Shown: piece by piece, positions 49,601-58,391 of the stretch
How positions within the stretch are numbered: the first letter of the stretch is position 1
Layout of the letters: the number at the start of each line of letters is the position of its first letter
Assembly: GCF_013377995.1 (NCBI RefSeq)
Contig: NZ_CP055305.1
Span: 1,240,001 to 1,304,000 of the forward strand
Origin: Mannheimia pernigra
GTDB taxonomy: Bacteria; Pseudomonadota; Gammaproteobacteria; Enterobacterales; Pasteurellaceae
Direction: 5' to 3'
DNA length: 64,000 nucleotides
Translations under genes and position numbers: made by a program
The notes under the pieces: generated by a model
What the model saw: only the letters and a program-made list of their open reading frames with translations
Databases searched by the model: none
What the model was told of the DNA's origin: nothing

Positions 49601-51449
49601 TTTATCTAAACAGCAGCAGGGGAATGACACCCTTATTTCTTTAGGCAATGGCCAAACAGTTCGACTGAATAATGTACAAGCTAATAGATTAACTAATAAC
49701 AATATTGTGGTAACTACAGAGGTGTTTAAGCCTTATTGGTTAAATCAAGCTGGTGGCTATGGATTCTCGAATGATAATGCTGAAGTTGCTCTACCTGATT
49801 TTGGTGTGGCTTTCTGGGGAACAGAAGGTGAAGATCGCCTGTTCGGGGGTAATGGTGATGATATCCTTCGAGGGGGAAGAGGTAATGATGTCATCGTCGG
49901 TGAGCATTCTGCGGATTCTGCCACAGGTGGCAATGATACACTATACGGTAATGATGGTGATGATCGTATTTTAGGTGGCGGAGGTAACGATACGCTCTAT
50001 GGTGGAGCTGGCTCTGACTATCTTGGTGGTGGTGCAGGTAATGATGTTTTGTACTTAGAAGGTGATGATGCGGCACTATCATCAACTTATCGTAACCAAC
50101 AATATACGACACTAAATCAATACAATAATGTTGAGTTCAGTTGGGCAAGAGCAGAAGGTGGTAAGGGAAGTGATAGATTTATTGTAGTTAAAGACACGTC
50201 TCCAAACGCATCTAAAGGGCTGTTGAAGAATCTCATTTGGGATTTTGATATCAATGACAAAAATGAGAAAATTGATATTTCTCAGTTTAAAGGTGTGACT
50301 ACTATCAACTTTTATGGATTTAGCGTTAATAATGAACAATATACAAGAATCTGGCTAGGTGAGCCTAAAGCAGGTACACAATATGTGACAGTAAAAGGCA
50401 TTAAGCCTGATCAGTTGAAAGCTGAGATGTTTATCTTTTCCAAAGAACAAGCAGAATTACCTCAATTAGTTCATACTATTGCCGGAACTAATAGTAACGA
50501 TACTCTAAAAGGAAATGCGATAGGTAATCTGATAGATGGGCGATCAGGTGCTGATAGTATGTCTGGTGAATTTGGCGATGATACCTATATTGTTGATAAT
50601 GTAGGCGACAACGTGCTAGAAATTAAGGATGGAGGATACGACATAGTCAAATCTTCTGTCAGTTATACATTACCTAACTATGTTGAAGAGATTCAACTGC
50701 TAGGTAATGCTGCAATTAACGCTATTGGAAATAGCGAAAATAATCGTTTGGTAGGTAATTCAGGTAATAATAGACTGGATGGTAAGGCTGGGTTTGATAC
50801 AATGATTGGTGGCTTGGGTAATGATACCTATGTCGTTGATTCTCACCTTGATAAAGTGATTGAGAAAGCTAATCATGGGACTGACACTGTTATTTCATCG
50901 GTCTCTTATACCTTACCTGAAAATGTAGAGCATGTAGAGTTAATTGGTAACGCACATGTTTCTGCAACGGGGAATGATACCAATAATTCTCTTAAAGGCA
51001 ACTCGGGAAATAATCGATTGATTGGTTATGGTGGTAATGATTCTCTAAATGGTATGCGCGGGAATGACTTCTTAATGGGCGGTTCAGGAAATGATACTTA
51101 TCATTTCAATAGAGGTGATGGCATCGATACCATCTATGATGAGCAAGGCAGTGACATGTTACGTTTTACTAATATAAACCATAATCAACTTTGGTTCCGT
51201 AAATTAAATATGGATTTAGAAGTCAGTGTTATTGGTACTCAGGATAAAGTAGTTATTTCTGATTGGTATGGTAAGAATTATAAAGTAGAAAATTTTGTAG
51301 CTGCAAATAATAAGTCTTTAAACCATGCTAGTGTAGATAAACTGGTCAGTGCAATGGCAGCGTTTTCCCTACCATCAGCAGGACAGATTTCATTACCGCA
51401 TGCAGTCAAAACAAAATTAGAGCCAATTCTAGCTGCTAATTGGACATAA
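46563..51449 (+). pseudogene. RTX protein, 3' part: nonapeptide repeats, subtilisin/kexin-like protease and P domain
   Basis: The frame has no ribosome binding site or ATG of its own near 46563; it continues the gene starting at 44792. Order by DNA position: RTX repeats such as GGDGDDVLL (46650-47200), a cadherin-like region (about 47440-47690), an S8 protease (about 47770-48720) with HATEVAGIMVA and GTSFSAPIVSG, a proprotein convertase P domain (48720-49140), and three more RTX repeat blocks (49370-49540, 49830-50060, 50490-51110). The usual catalytic Asp site reads IGQFEPSG, with Glu. The C-terminus is rich in Ala, Ser and Leu, as expected for a type I secretion signal. Confidence 0.85.
46583..46602 (+). 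repeat. Tandem 10-bp duplication that splits the RTX gene
   Basis: ACTGCAACTG occurs twice in tandem (46583-46592, 46593-46602). With one copy the frame reads SSFTATDNQNRDLNAR without interruption; with two the frame shifts and stops at once. Confidence 0.93.
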
Positions 51450-51463
51450 TTTTTATTAATTCT

Positions 51464-51706
51464 TTAAAGCCTCACTGTGTTCTTGAAAAATATGGTGAGA
51501 CTTTTTATTTGATGAGGAAGGTAAGATTCATTAATAGTAATATCAGTAAGATACTGTGCAAAAGAAAGCTCTTCTACTTTATTACTAGATGCAGTGACTG
51601 GAGTCGGTTCAAGCTTATTGATAAAATTCTCCATATCGGCACAAACTGACAAAATAAAAGCATCGCCTATAGCAAGTACAAGTACCGTATTTTTTAGAAA
51701 TTTAAT
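51464..51706 (-). CDS. Possible small lipoprotein, unusual ATT start or decayed
   Basis: The minus-strand frame reads IKFLKNTVLVLAIGDAFILSVC then ADMENFINKLEP, a signal peptide with a lipobox-like LSVC, 80 codons in all. AAGGA lies exactly 7 bases before an ATT at 51706, where an ATG would be expected; the first ATG (51652) falls after the lipobox region. Either a rare ATT start is used or the start has mutated. It lies convergent to the RTX gene, in the gap 51450-51778, which otherwise holds nothing I recognise. Confidence 0.35.
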   Translation of the reverse strand: MKFLKNTVLVLAIGDAFILSVCADMENFINKLEPTPVTASSNKVEELSFAQYLTDITINESYLPHQIKSLTIFFKNTVRL

Positions 51707-51778
51707 ATAGTGTTCCTTTGTGAGTAAGTGGATAAACTAAAATTTTGATCTTCAAAATATCTAATTATTATAATTTAA

Positions 51779-52516
51779 GGGGCTGTCCTAGATAACGACT
51801 AAAACTCCCATTTAGGTTAAGATAACCCAATGAGAAAAAGTCGTCTAAGTCAGTACAAACAGCATAAACTCATCGAGTTGTTTGTGGCAGGCGTAACTGC
51901 TCGAACAGCGGCTGAGTTGGTAAATGTAAACAAAACCACCGCAGCCTATTACTTTCACCGTTTGCGATTGCTCATCTATCAACATAGCCCTCATTTGGAA
52001 ATGTTTGAGGGTGAAATTGAAGCGGACGAAAGCTATTTCGGTGGTGCTCGCAAAGGTAAACGAGGTCGTGGTGCAGCGGGTAAAACCGCCGTATTCGGGC
52101 TTTTAAAGCGTGACGGCAAGGTTTATACCGTTGTCGTACCGAACACACAATCTGCCACACTTTTGCCGATTATTCGGGAAAAGGTGAAACCAGACAGCAT
52201 TGTTTACACCGATTTTTACCGAAGTTATGATGTACTTGATGTGAGTGAATTTAATCATTTTCGTATCAACCACAGCCCGTACTTCGCTGAAAATCAAAAT
52301 CATATTAACGGAATAGAGAATTTTTGGAATCAAGCGAAGCGAGTACTCCGAAAATATAACGGAATTAACCGAAAAAATTTCCCTTTATTCTTGAAGGAAT
52401 GTGAATTTCGGTTTAACTTTGGTACACCAAAAGAACAGCTCAAAACGTTGCGAAAATGGTGTGAGATTTAGGGCTAATCTACTACAGCCCCTAAGCTAGT
52501 TATCTAGGACAGCCCC
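51779..52516 (+). mobile_element. Intact IS1595-family insertion sequence (IS1016-like)
   Basis: Perfect 18-bp terminal inverted repeats GGGGCTGTCCTAGATAAC (51779-51796 and 52499-52516) bound a 738-bp element with one transposase gene. It is flanked by a perfect 8-bp direct repeat TAATTTAA (51771-51778 and 52517-52524), the target duplication. The intact ends, gene and target repeat mean it inserted recently and is probably still active. Confidence 0.96.
51830..52471 (+). CDS. IS1595-family transposase
   Basis: 213 residues. An N-terminal helix-turn-helix (LIELFVAGVTARTAAELVNV) is followed by the ISXO2-like DDE domain: EADESYFGGARKGKRG, VYTDFYRSYDVLD and NHINGIENFWNQAKRVL, which carries the late acidic/His/Asn residues. 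The full length and absence of stops suggest it is functional. It is the single gene of the element at 51779-52516. A decayed relative sits at 43519-43950 on the other strand. Confidence 0.95.
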   Translation: MRKSRLSQYKQHKLIELFVAGVTARTAAELVNVNKTTAAYYFHRLRLLIYQHSPHLEMFEGEIEADESYFGGARKGKRGRGAAGKTAVFGLLKRDGKVYTVVVPNTQSATLLPIIREKVKPDSIVYTDFYRSYDVLDVSEFNHFRINHSPYFAENQNHINGIENFWNQAKRVLRKYNGINRKNFPLFLKECEFRFNFGTPKEQLKTLRKWCEI

Positions 52517-52529
52517 TAATTTAAAAATA

Positions 52530-53260
52530 AGATATGCTTTCAATTAAATCATCTAATGATTTGGTCATCTCCATTGGTTCTGATAAAAACGCTATAAAAT
52601 ATCTGAATTTATATTTTTCTTAGTTAAAATTAGGTAGTCAGGGTAATGATTGACAACCCCACTGATTTTAAAACTATAACCTTTTCTTTTTTAGCAATTC
52701 TATGCCACAAAACAATATTTCCAGAACTAATTACTTGAGAAATTACAGTAGACTCCCCTTCATTCCTGCTTATTTTTCATATAAGCTATAACTTAATAGG
52801 TCTGCAAAATATTTTGGATTGATTTCTTTTGGAAGCTGATATTCTGCTTTAATCTGAAAACGATCCTGATCAATCCATTTATAAAATTCTTGTTGAGAAA
52901 ACGCTAATTGTAACTGTTTGATTTTATTTTTAATTTTTTCAAAATACATATGACTTAATTAAATAGCCTTCCATATCAGCAGTATTCATTGCTCAACAAC
53001 TCTCTAAAATAGATTTATCTTTATCAAAGTCAAAAGACTCATTATCTATTAATTCGCTTTGTTGAGTTAGCGTTAATGCTTAGGGATTATTATCAAGCGC
53101 TGTCGAAACTAATTCTCTATTTTTTCATCATTACTACCAATTACTCAATAATCTTTTGGGCTAAAGCCAGCTAACGTTACTGCCGAAATCATTACATATT
53201 CTTTACTTACTTGATTTGAACCATTTACAGGCAATTGTTTGGTAATTAGAACCTAAAAAT
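52530..53260 (-). pseudogene. Decayed coding sequence of unknown function
   Basis: The 52517-53374 gap has no long ORF. On the minus strand, coding-like pieces in changing frames are seen: KQLPVNGSNQVSKEYVMISA (near 53210), QSELIDNESFDFDKDKSILE (near 53040), a 59-residue ORF MYFEKIKNKIKQLQLAFSQQ (from 52949), NIVLWHRIAKKEKVIVLKSV (near 52700) and MTKSLDDLIESISYF ending at 52527. Several stops and frameshifts separate them. I do not recognise the family. There may have been two genes. Confidence 0.5.
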
Positions 53261-53297
53261 AACCGCTTGTAATTTAATATCAATGATAAATAAAATT

Positions 53298-53313
53298 ACG
53301 CAAACGTTTGCTT
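53298..53313. promoter_or_regulatory. PurR box upstream of the NCS2 permease gene
   Basis: ACGCAAACGTTTGCTT matches the PurR operator ACGCAAACGTTTNCNT. It lies about 62 bp before the start of the permease gene at 53375. A near-identical box precedes ghxP at 58223. Confidence 0.85.
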
Positions 53314-53374
53314 ATTTGTGCTTAAATCCGTATAATTCGCTCCATTTTTACTTCTCTTAGATATTTGAGGCTCT

Positions 53375-54673
53375 ATGCAAAAAATTCTTTATCCTGTTGA
53401 TTCCAAACCGCCATTCGGCTTAACTCTTCTTTTGGCTACGCAACATTTGCTGGCGGCGTTGGGCGGTATTATTGCTGTTCCGTTAGTAATTGGTAATGTG
53501 TTGAATCTACCTGCAGCAGATATTATTGTTTTGGTTAATGCGGCGTTATTGGTTTCAGGTATTGTCACCATTATTCAATGTCAAGGAATTGGGCCTATCG
53601 GCTTACGTTTACCTAGCGTGATGGGGACGAGTTTTACCTTTGTCGCTGCGGCTCTTGCTATCGGTTTTAGTGAGCACGGCGTAGCTGGGATTATGGGGGC
53701 TTCGTTAGTTGGCTCTCTTGTGATGATTATCGGTAGCTTTTTTATGCCGTATGTGCGTAAACTTTTCCCACCTGTAGTAACAGGCGTTGTTGTCATGATG
53801 ATCGGCTTGAGTTTAATTCCTGTTGCAGTAGACTGGTTCGCAGGTGGTCAGCGAGGGGATGCTCATTATGCGGAACCTGCAAATCTTGCGATGGCAACCT
53901 TTGTATTAGTGCTCGTTGTGGTTTTAGTGCAATGGGGGAAAGGCATTTTTTCAGCCGCTGCGATTGTAATTGGTATGATGGTCGGCTATGTTGTGGCTTT
54001 AGTATTAGGTTGGATTAATTTTGAGAATATAAAATCAGCCGATGTGGTTGCTATTCCTCAACCATTGCATTTTGGTCTGGCCTTCCCAATTTCAGGCATT
54101 ATTGGTATGAGCATCGCTTATTTAGTGACGATTGTAGAATCAAGCGGTAACTTTTTAGCCCTAGGAAATGCCACTCAAACGGAAATTTCGGGTAAACATT
54201 TACGTGGTGGTGTATTGTGTGATGGATTAGGTTCCGCATTTGCCGCAATTATGTCTACTACGCCATTTTCTTCTTTTGCACAAAATATTGGCGTGATTTC
54301 TTTAACGGGTGTTGCAAGCCGTTATGTCGTAACAATTATGGGGTGTTTATTAGTATTAGCAGGTATTTTCCCTTGGTTTGGGGCATTGATTGTCTCTATT
54401 CCAAGCCCAGTTTTAGGTGGTGCAGGGCTAATGATGTTTGCAATGATTATTTCAGCCGGTATTCAAATGCTAGATAAAGTGGAACGTTCTAAACGTAATG
54501 GGTTAATTATTGCGATTTCAATTGGTTGTGGATTAGCGGTAACTACTCGCCCTGAGCTATTAGATAAATTGCCTTCATTTGTAAAAGAAGTATTTGGTTC
54601 GGGTATTACGGTAGGTTCATTATTTGCATTAATTTTAAATTTAATTTTGCCGAAAGATGAAAGTAATGAATAA
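53375..54673 (+). CDS. NCS2 nucleobase:cation symporter (xanthine/uracil permease)
   Basis: 432 residues with 12-14 membrane segments. TLLLATQHLLAALGGIIAVP is a classic N-terminus, FAQNIGVISLTGVASRYVV is the NCS2 signature and AYLVTIVESSGNF holds the substrate-region Glu. It imports a nucleobase with protons across the inner membrane. The family resembles XanP, UacT and PbuX more than UraA; the PurR box supports a purine such as xanthine, but the exact substrate is not certain. A terminator hairpin follows. Confidence 0.9.
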   Translation: MQKILYPVDSKPPFGLTLLLATQHLLAALGGIIAVPLVIGNVLNLPAADIIVLVNAALLVSGIVTIIQCQGIGPIGLRLPSVMGTSFTFVAAALAIGFSEHGVAGIMGASLVGSLVMIIGSFFMPYVRKLFPPVVTGVVVMMIGLSLIPVAVDWFAGGQRGDAHYAEPANLAMATFVLVLVVVLVQWGKGIFSAAAIVIGMMVGYVVALVLGWINFENIKSADVVAIPQPLHFGLAFPISGIIGMSIAYLVTIVESSGNFLALGNATQTEISGKHLRGGVLCDGLGSAFAAIMSTTPFSSFAQNIGVISLTGVASRYVVTIMGCLLVLAGIFPWFGALIVSIPSPVLGGAGLMMFAMIISAGIQMLDKVERSKRNGLIIAISIGCGLAVTTRPELLDKLPSFVKEVFGSGITVGSLFALILNLILPKDESNE

Positions 54674-54752
54674 GACAATGAATAGTGATTGATGTAATCG
54701 GTAAATCTTACTTGAAATTTGATTGATTAATCACTATCTTAACGAATGCTGT

Positions 54753-54789
54753 ACGCCTTAACTCGTATCAGTTGAGGCGTTTCTTTTTT
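54753..54789 (+). terminator. Terminator after the NCS2 permease gene
   Basis: ACGCCTTAAC pairs with GTTGAGGCGT (one mismatch) around an 8-base loop, followed by TTCTTTTTT. It lies just ahead of trxA. Confidence 0.85.
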
Positions 54790-54812
54790 AGTTAGATATT
54801 TAAGGAAAATTT

Positions 54813-55142
54813 ATGAGTAATGTTATTCATACAACAGATGCGACATTTGAACAAGATGTATTAAAATCAGATGTGCCGGTATTATTAGATTTTTGGGCAC
54901 CTTGGTGTGGGCCTTGCCGTATGATCGGGCCTGTGCTTGACGAGTTATCTGTTGATGCACAATTTGAGGGCAAAGTGAAAATTGCAAAAATGAATGTAGA
55001 TGAAAATCCATCTGTTGCTGCACAGTTCGGTGTACGTAGCATTCCGTTTTTACTCTTGTTCAAAAACGGCGAAGTGATTGCTCAGCAAGTTGGTGCACTT
55101 CCACACGCCCAAATGGCTGAATTTATTAAGCAAGCACTATAA
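54813..55142 (+). CDS. trxA: Thioredoxin
   Basis: 109 residues. The active site [14 protein letters not shown] (Cys33 and Cys36 region) and the cis-proline loop [12 protein letters not shown] are diagnostic. It is the general cytosolic disulfide reductant. AAGGAAAATTT precedes the ATG, and a strong terminator follows. Confidence 0.97.
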   Translation: MSNVIHTTDATFEQDVLKSDVPVLLDFWAPWCGPCRMIGPVLDELSVDAQFEGKVKIAKMNVDENPSVAAQFGVRSIPFLLLFKNGEVIAQQVGALPHAQMAEFIKQAL

Positions 55143-55159
55143 TTAAATTAGAGCGGAAG

Positions 55160-55186
55160 CAGAGCGAATTTATCGCTCTGTTTTTT
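55160..55186 (+). terminator. Terminator of trxA
   Basis: CAGAGCG and CGCTCTG form a 7-bp stem with a 7-base loop followed by six T residues. Confidence 0.9.
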
Positions 55187-55295
55187 CTTGAATGATCAGT
55201 ATGCAAAAAAAATAGCAAAAAAGACCGCTTGTTTTATAGGCAAATGATAATATCAGACTTAAGCGAGTAGGTTTTCATTAAATGGGAGTATTGTT

Positions 55296-56576
55296 ATGGA
55301 GACGATTGTCATTGTAGGCGGAGGTGCAGGCGGATTAGAGCTTGCAACTTATCTAGGACGAAAATTAGGGCGTAAAAAAAAGGCAAAAGTGATTTTAATC
55401 GATCGCAATGCTACTCACTTATGGAAACCATTGTTACACGAAGTCGCAACAGGCACACTCGATGAAGGCGTAGATGCATTAAGCTATCGTGCTCACGCAA
55501 AAAATCACGGCTTTGAATTTCAACAAGGCACCTTAGTAGCTGTTGATAGAGAAAATAAATCGGTTTCTCTGGCTCCTATTTACAACGAGCAAAGCCAATT
55601 ATTAGTGAAAGAACGTCATATTAGCTATGATAAACTGGTCATTGCAATTGGGAGTAAATCTAATGACTTTGGCACGAAAGGCGTTGCAAAGCATTGTGTT
55701 TTCTTAGATGGTTCAGAACAAGCAAAAGCGTTCCAAAAGCGAATGATGGAGCTGTTCTTGCGTTTTTCTCATAGCGAAAACAAAGAGGTAAAAATTGCTA
55801 TTGTAGGTGGTGGCGCAACAGGTATTGAACTTTCTGCTGAGCTTTATCATATTGTTAAAAACTTAAATTCGTATGGTTTTGGTAAGTTAAATCGTGCTAG
55901 CTTAAAAGTGACACTCATTGAGGCTGGGCCTCGTTTAATTCCTGCTTTACCCGAAAGGATTTCTATTGCTGCATTTCGAGAGCTGAAAAAAGCTGGGGTA
56001 GAGGTACGCTTAGGTACAATGATTACCGAGGCTTGTCCAGATGGCTTAATGACGCGTTTAGGCGAGAAGATCGAAGCAGATATTATGGTGTGGGTAGCAG
56101 GGGTGAAAGCCCCAGATATGACCTGTGCATTTGGTTTTGAAACTAATCATTTAAACCAAATTGCGATCAAAGATACCTTACAAACTACGGTGGATGATTC
56201 GGTATTTGTAATTGGTGATTGTGCCTCGTTAATTCAAGACGGTAGACCTATTCCACCAAGAGCACAGGCGGCTCATCAGATGGCAACCCAATGCGGTAAA
56301 AATATTGTTGCCTCGCTTGAAGGGAAAGAGATGAAAGCGTTTAGATTTAATGACAAAGGATCGTTACTCTCATTTTCAAAATTTGGTACTGTGGGTAATT
56401 TAATGGGAAATTTAGTCAGTGGCGATATGTTTATTGAAGGTAAAATTGCCCGATTTGCGTATCTTTCGCTATATAGAATGCATCAAGTTGCATTGCATGG
56501 TTATTTTAAAACAGTGTTGATTGTTTTGGTCGGACAAATTAATCGCTTTTTACGACCAACAATGAAATTACATTAA
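55296..56576 (+). CDS. ndh: Type II NADH:quinone oxidoreductase
   Basis: 426 residues. The FAD-binding motif [13 protein letters not shown] lies at the N-terminus and the NADH-binding [14 protein letters not shown] near residue 170. [22 protein letters not shown] is the second FAD contact. It passes electrons from NADH to quinone at the cytosolic face of the membrane without pumping protons. A C-terminal amphipathic stretch anchors it. A 54-bp hairpin element follows the stop. Confidence 0.96.
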   Translation: METIVIVGGGAGGLELATYLGRKLGRKKKAKVILIDRNATHLWKPLLHEVATGTLDEGVDALSYRAHAKNHGFEFQQGTLVAVDRENKSVSLAPIYNEQSQLLVKERHISYDKLVIAIGSKSNDFGTKGVAKHCVFLDGSEQAKAFQKRMMELFLRFSHSENKEVKIAIVGGGATGIELSAELYHIVKNLNSYGFGKLNRASLKVTLIEAGPRLIPALPERISIAAFRELKKAGVEVRLGTMITEACPDGLMTRLGEKIEADIMVWVAGVKAPDMTCAFGFETNHLNQIAIKDTLQTTVDDSVFVIGDCASLIQDGRPIPPRAQAAHQMATQCGKNIVASLEGKEMKAFRFNDKGSLLSFSKFGTVGNLMGNLVSGDMFIEGKIARFAYLSLYRMHQVALHGYFKTVLIVLVGQINRFLRPTMKLH

Positions 56577-56593
56577 AATCCATCGCATTATTG

Positions 56594-56647
56594 ATCTGCA
56601 CCCAAAGGTTGGACTAAACAACCACTGATTAAGGTGCAGATTTTTTA
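56594..56647 (+). terminator. Repeated terminator element, copy 1 (after ndh)
   Basis: ATCTGCACC and GGTGCAGAT form the stem, followed by six T residues. The interior has TTGGACTAAACA. A second copy in the opposite orientation lies after secF at 58328-58377; the two match over most of about 50 bp. Confidence 0.8.
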
Positions 56648-56799
56648 TGACTAAATAAAACGTGATCAGGTTTTATCTTCGATTTGGGAAAATTGATGAC
56701 TTACTCGTTAATCTGTTCAGTGTATTTAAGAGGATTGCCTTCAATTTATCTAGGATAGTCGCTATGCTACTGTGAATTTGCAAAAATTAAACAAAATAT

Positions 56800-56836
56800 G
56801 ACCGCTTGTAACTGAATATGACAAGCGGTCTTTTTT
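56800..56836. terminator. Inverted uptake-signal hairpin downstream of ghxP
   Basis: GACCGCTTGT (56800-56809) and ACAAGCGGTC (56821-56830) form a perfect 10-bp stem, followed on the plus strand by six T residues. It lies between convergent ndh and ghxP. Confidence 0.8.
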
Positions 56837-56853
56837 GGCTAATTTTTTGCAAA

Positions 56854-58155
56854 TTAAATGGCTAAACCGAACGCATAGAATGCGACTAAAATCACCGCAA
56901 TGATGGCTGTGCCTAAGTTCAGTTTTTTTGCTTCGCCTGAAATTAAGCGACCAATAACTAATGTTGCGAATCCTAACATAATACCGGTTACAATATTTGC
57001 AGTTAATACGATAAATACCGCACATACCAAGCCAGACATCGCACCAACAAAATCACTGAAATCTAATTTAGAGACATTGCTCAACATCAATAACCCTACA
57101 TACATCAATGCAGGAGCCGTTGCATAGCTTGGTACTAAGAAAGCCAGTGGTTGGAAGAACAGCATAAATAAGAAACCAATACCAACGACTACCGCGGTTA
57201 AGCCTGTTTTACCGCCAACTGCTGTGCCTGCAGCCGATTCAATATACACTGCTGCAGGTGCTGTACCGAATAAACCAGATAAAATTGATCCGAAAGAATC
57301 TGACGTTAAGGCTTTATCACCATTGATGATTTGGCCATCTTTATCTAATAAATTAGCTTGGCCTGCCACCGCTCGAATTGTGCCTGTTGCATCAAAAATC
57401 GCCGTCATCACTAATGCAAATACCACAGGTAAAATGGCTGTGTTTAGTGCACCCATAATATCTAAGCTTAAAAATAGCGAATTTTCGCCAAAGCTTGGCA
57501 TTTTGAAAAAGCCTGAATATTTTACGCTTGGATCAAACAATAACCCTACTATAGTAATCGCGATGATTACCCATAAAATGCTACCTTTTATTTTTAGTTT
57601 TTCTAAACCGATAATGGCAGCTAGACCTATTAACGACATTAATACCGGAAATGATGTGAAATCGCCAAGTTTTACAGGAATATCCATACCGCTATTGATG
57701 ACTAATTTTACGTTAGTAGCCGCAATGATAAGTAGAAATAAGCCGATACCAATACCTGCACCGTGTGCAATACTGCTTGGTAAATTACGCAAAATCCAAG
57801 TACGAATGCCTGTTGCAGAAATAATAGTAAAAACTACACCCATTAAGAAAATCGCACCTAAGGCAACAGGAATAGAAACTTGTTGCCCAAGCACTAAACT
57901 AAAAGCGGTAAAAGCAGTTAAAGAAATGGCACAACCAATTGCCATTGGTGCATTAGCCCATAGCCCAATTAAGATGGAGCCTAAACCAGAAACTAAGCAG
58001 GTAGCAATAAATACCGATTCCGCAGGAAAACCCGCTTGGCTTAACATTCCTGGCACAACAATAACTGAATAGACCATTGCAAGAAAAGTAGTTAAACCTG
58101 CGATCACTTCTTGACGAACGTTTGAGTTACGCTCTTCAAATTTAAATAAGGACAT
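56854..58155 (-). CDS. ghxP: Guanine/hypoxanthine permease (GhxP/AzgA-like NCS2 family)
   Basis: 433 residues with 12 or more membrane segments. [20 protein letters not shown] and [17 protein letters not shown], and [18 protein letters not shown] match E. coli YjcD/YgfQ (GhxP/GhxQ) closely in pattern, so a guanine/hypoxanthine proton symporter is likely. A PurR box about 70 bp upstream supports purine control. Which of the two paralogues it corresponds to cannot be decided here. Confidence 0.9.
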   Translation of the reverse strand: MSLFKFEERNSNVRQEVIAGLTTFLAMVYSVIVVPGMLSQAGFPAESVFIATCLVSGLGSILIGLWANAPMAIGCAISLTAFTAFSLVLGQQVSIPVALGAIFLMGVVFTIISATGIRTWILRNLPSSIAHGAGIGIGLFLLIIAATNVKLVINSGMDIPVKLGDFTSFPVLMSLIGLAAIIGLEKLKIKGSILWVIIAITIVGLLFDPSVKYSGFFKMPSFGENSLFLSLDIMGALNTAILPVVFALVMTAIFDATGTIRAVAGQANLLDKDGQIINGDKALTSDSFGSILSGLFGTAPAAVYIESAAGTAVGGKTGLTAVVVGIGFLFMLFFQPLAFLVPSYATAPALMYVGLLMLSNVSKLDFSDFVGAMSGLVCAVFIVLTANIVTGIMLGFATLVIGRLISGEAKKLNLGTAIIAVILVAFYAFGLAI

Positions 58156-58222
58156 AAAAACCTCAAAGAAAAATAGAAAGGAGAAAAATGGTGGGCTGCA
58201 TTCTACAGAAATTCAAATTAAT

Positions 58223-58238
58223 TGGCAAACGTTTGCGT
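58223..58238. promoter_or_regulatory. PurR box upstream of ghxP
   Basis: On the minus strand ACGCAAACGTTTGCCA matches the PurR operator consensus. It lies about 70 bp upstream of the ghxP start. Together with the box at 53298 it puts both permeases in the same regulon. Confidence 0.85.
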
Positions 58239-58327
58239 AAGTTGATGAGTAACTGAATTCAAAGATTAGCGAGATACGAAAAGACAGCTGATATTGCAAA
58301 AAATTGTTTATTTTTGACCGCTTGTAG

Positions 58328-58377
58328 TAAAAAATCTGCACCTCAGTGAGCTGTTTAGTCCAACTTTGGGTGCAGAT
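58328..58377 (-). terminator. Repeated terminator element, copy 2 (after secF)
   Basis: On the minus strand ATCTGCACC...GGTGCAGAT is followed by six T residues, directly after the secF stop. It matches copy 1 near 56594 closely, including TTGGACTAAACA, in inverted orientation. Confidence 0.82.
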
Positions 58378-58391
58378 TATCTATTACTGTA

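Noticed and set aside
50490..51110. Aspartate/glycine-rich tandem DNA repeats as a CRISPR-like or SSR array
   Set aside because: The periodicity is explained by RTX nonapeptide repeats in the protein; the DNA copies are diverged and have no spacers.
57224..58072. 282-codon plus-strand ORF opposite ghxP
   Set aside because: It lies fully antisense to a clear permease gene and its translation is low in complexity without any motif; it is a shadow of a highly biased membrane-protein sequence.
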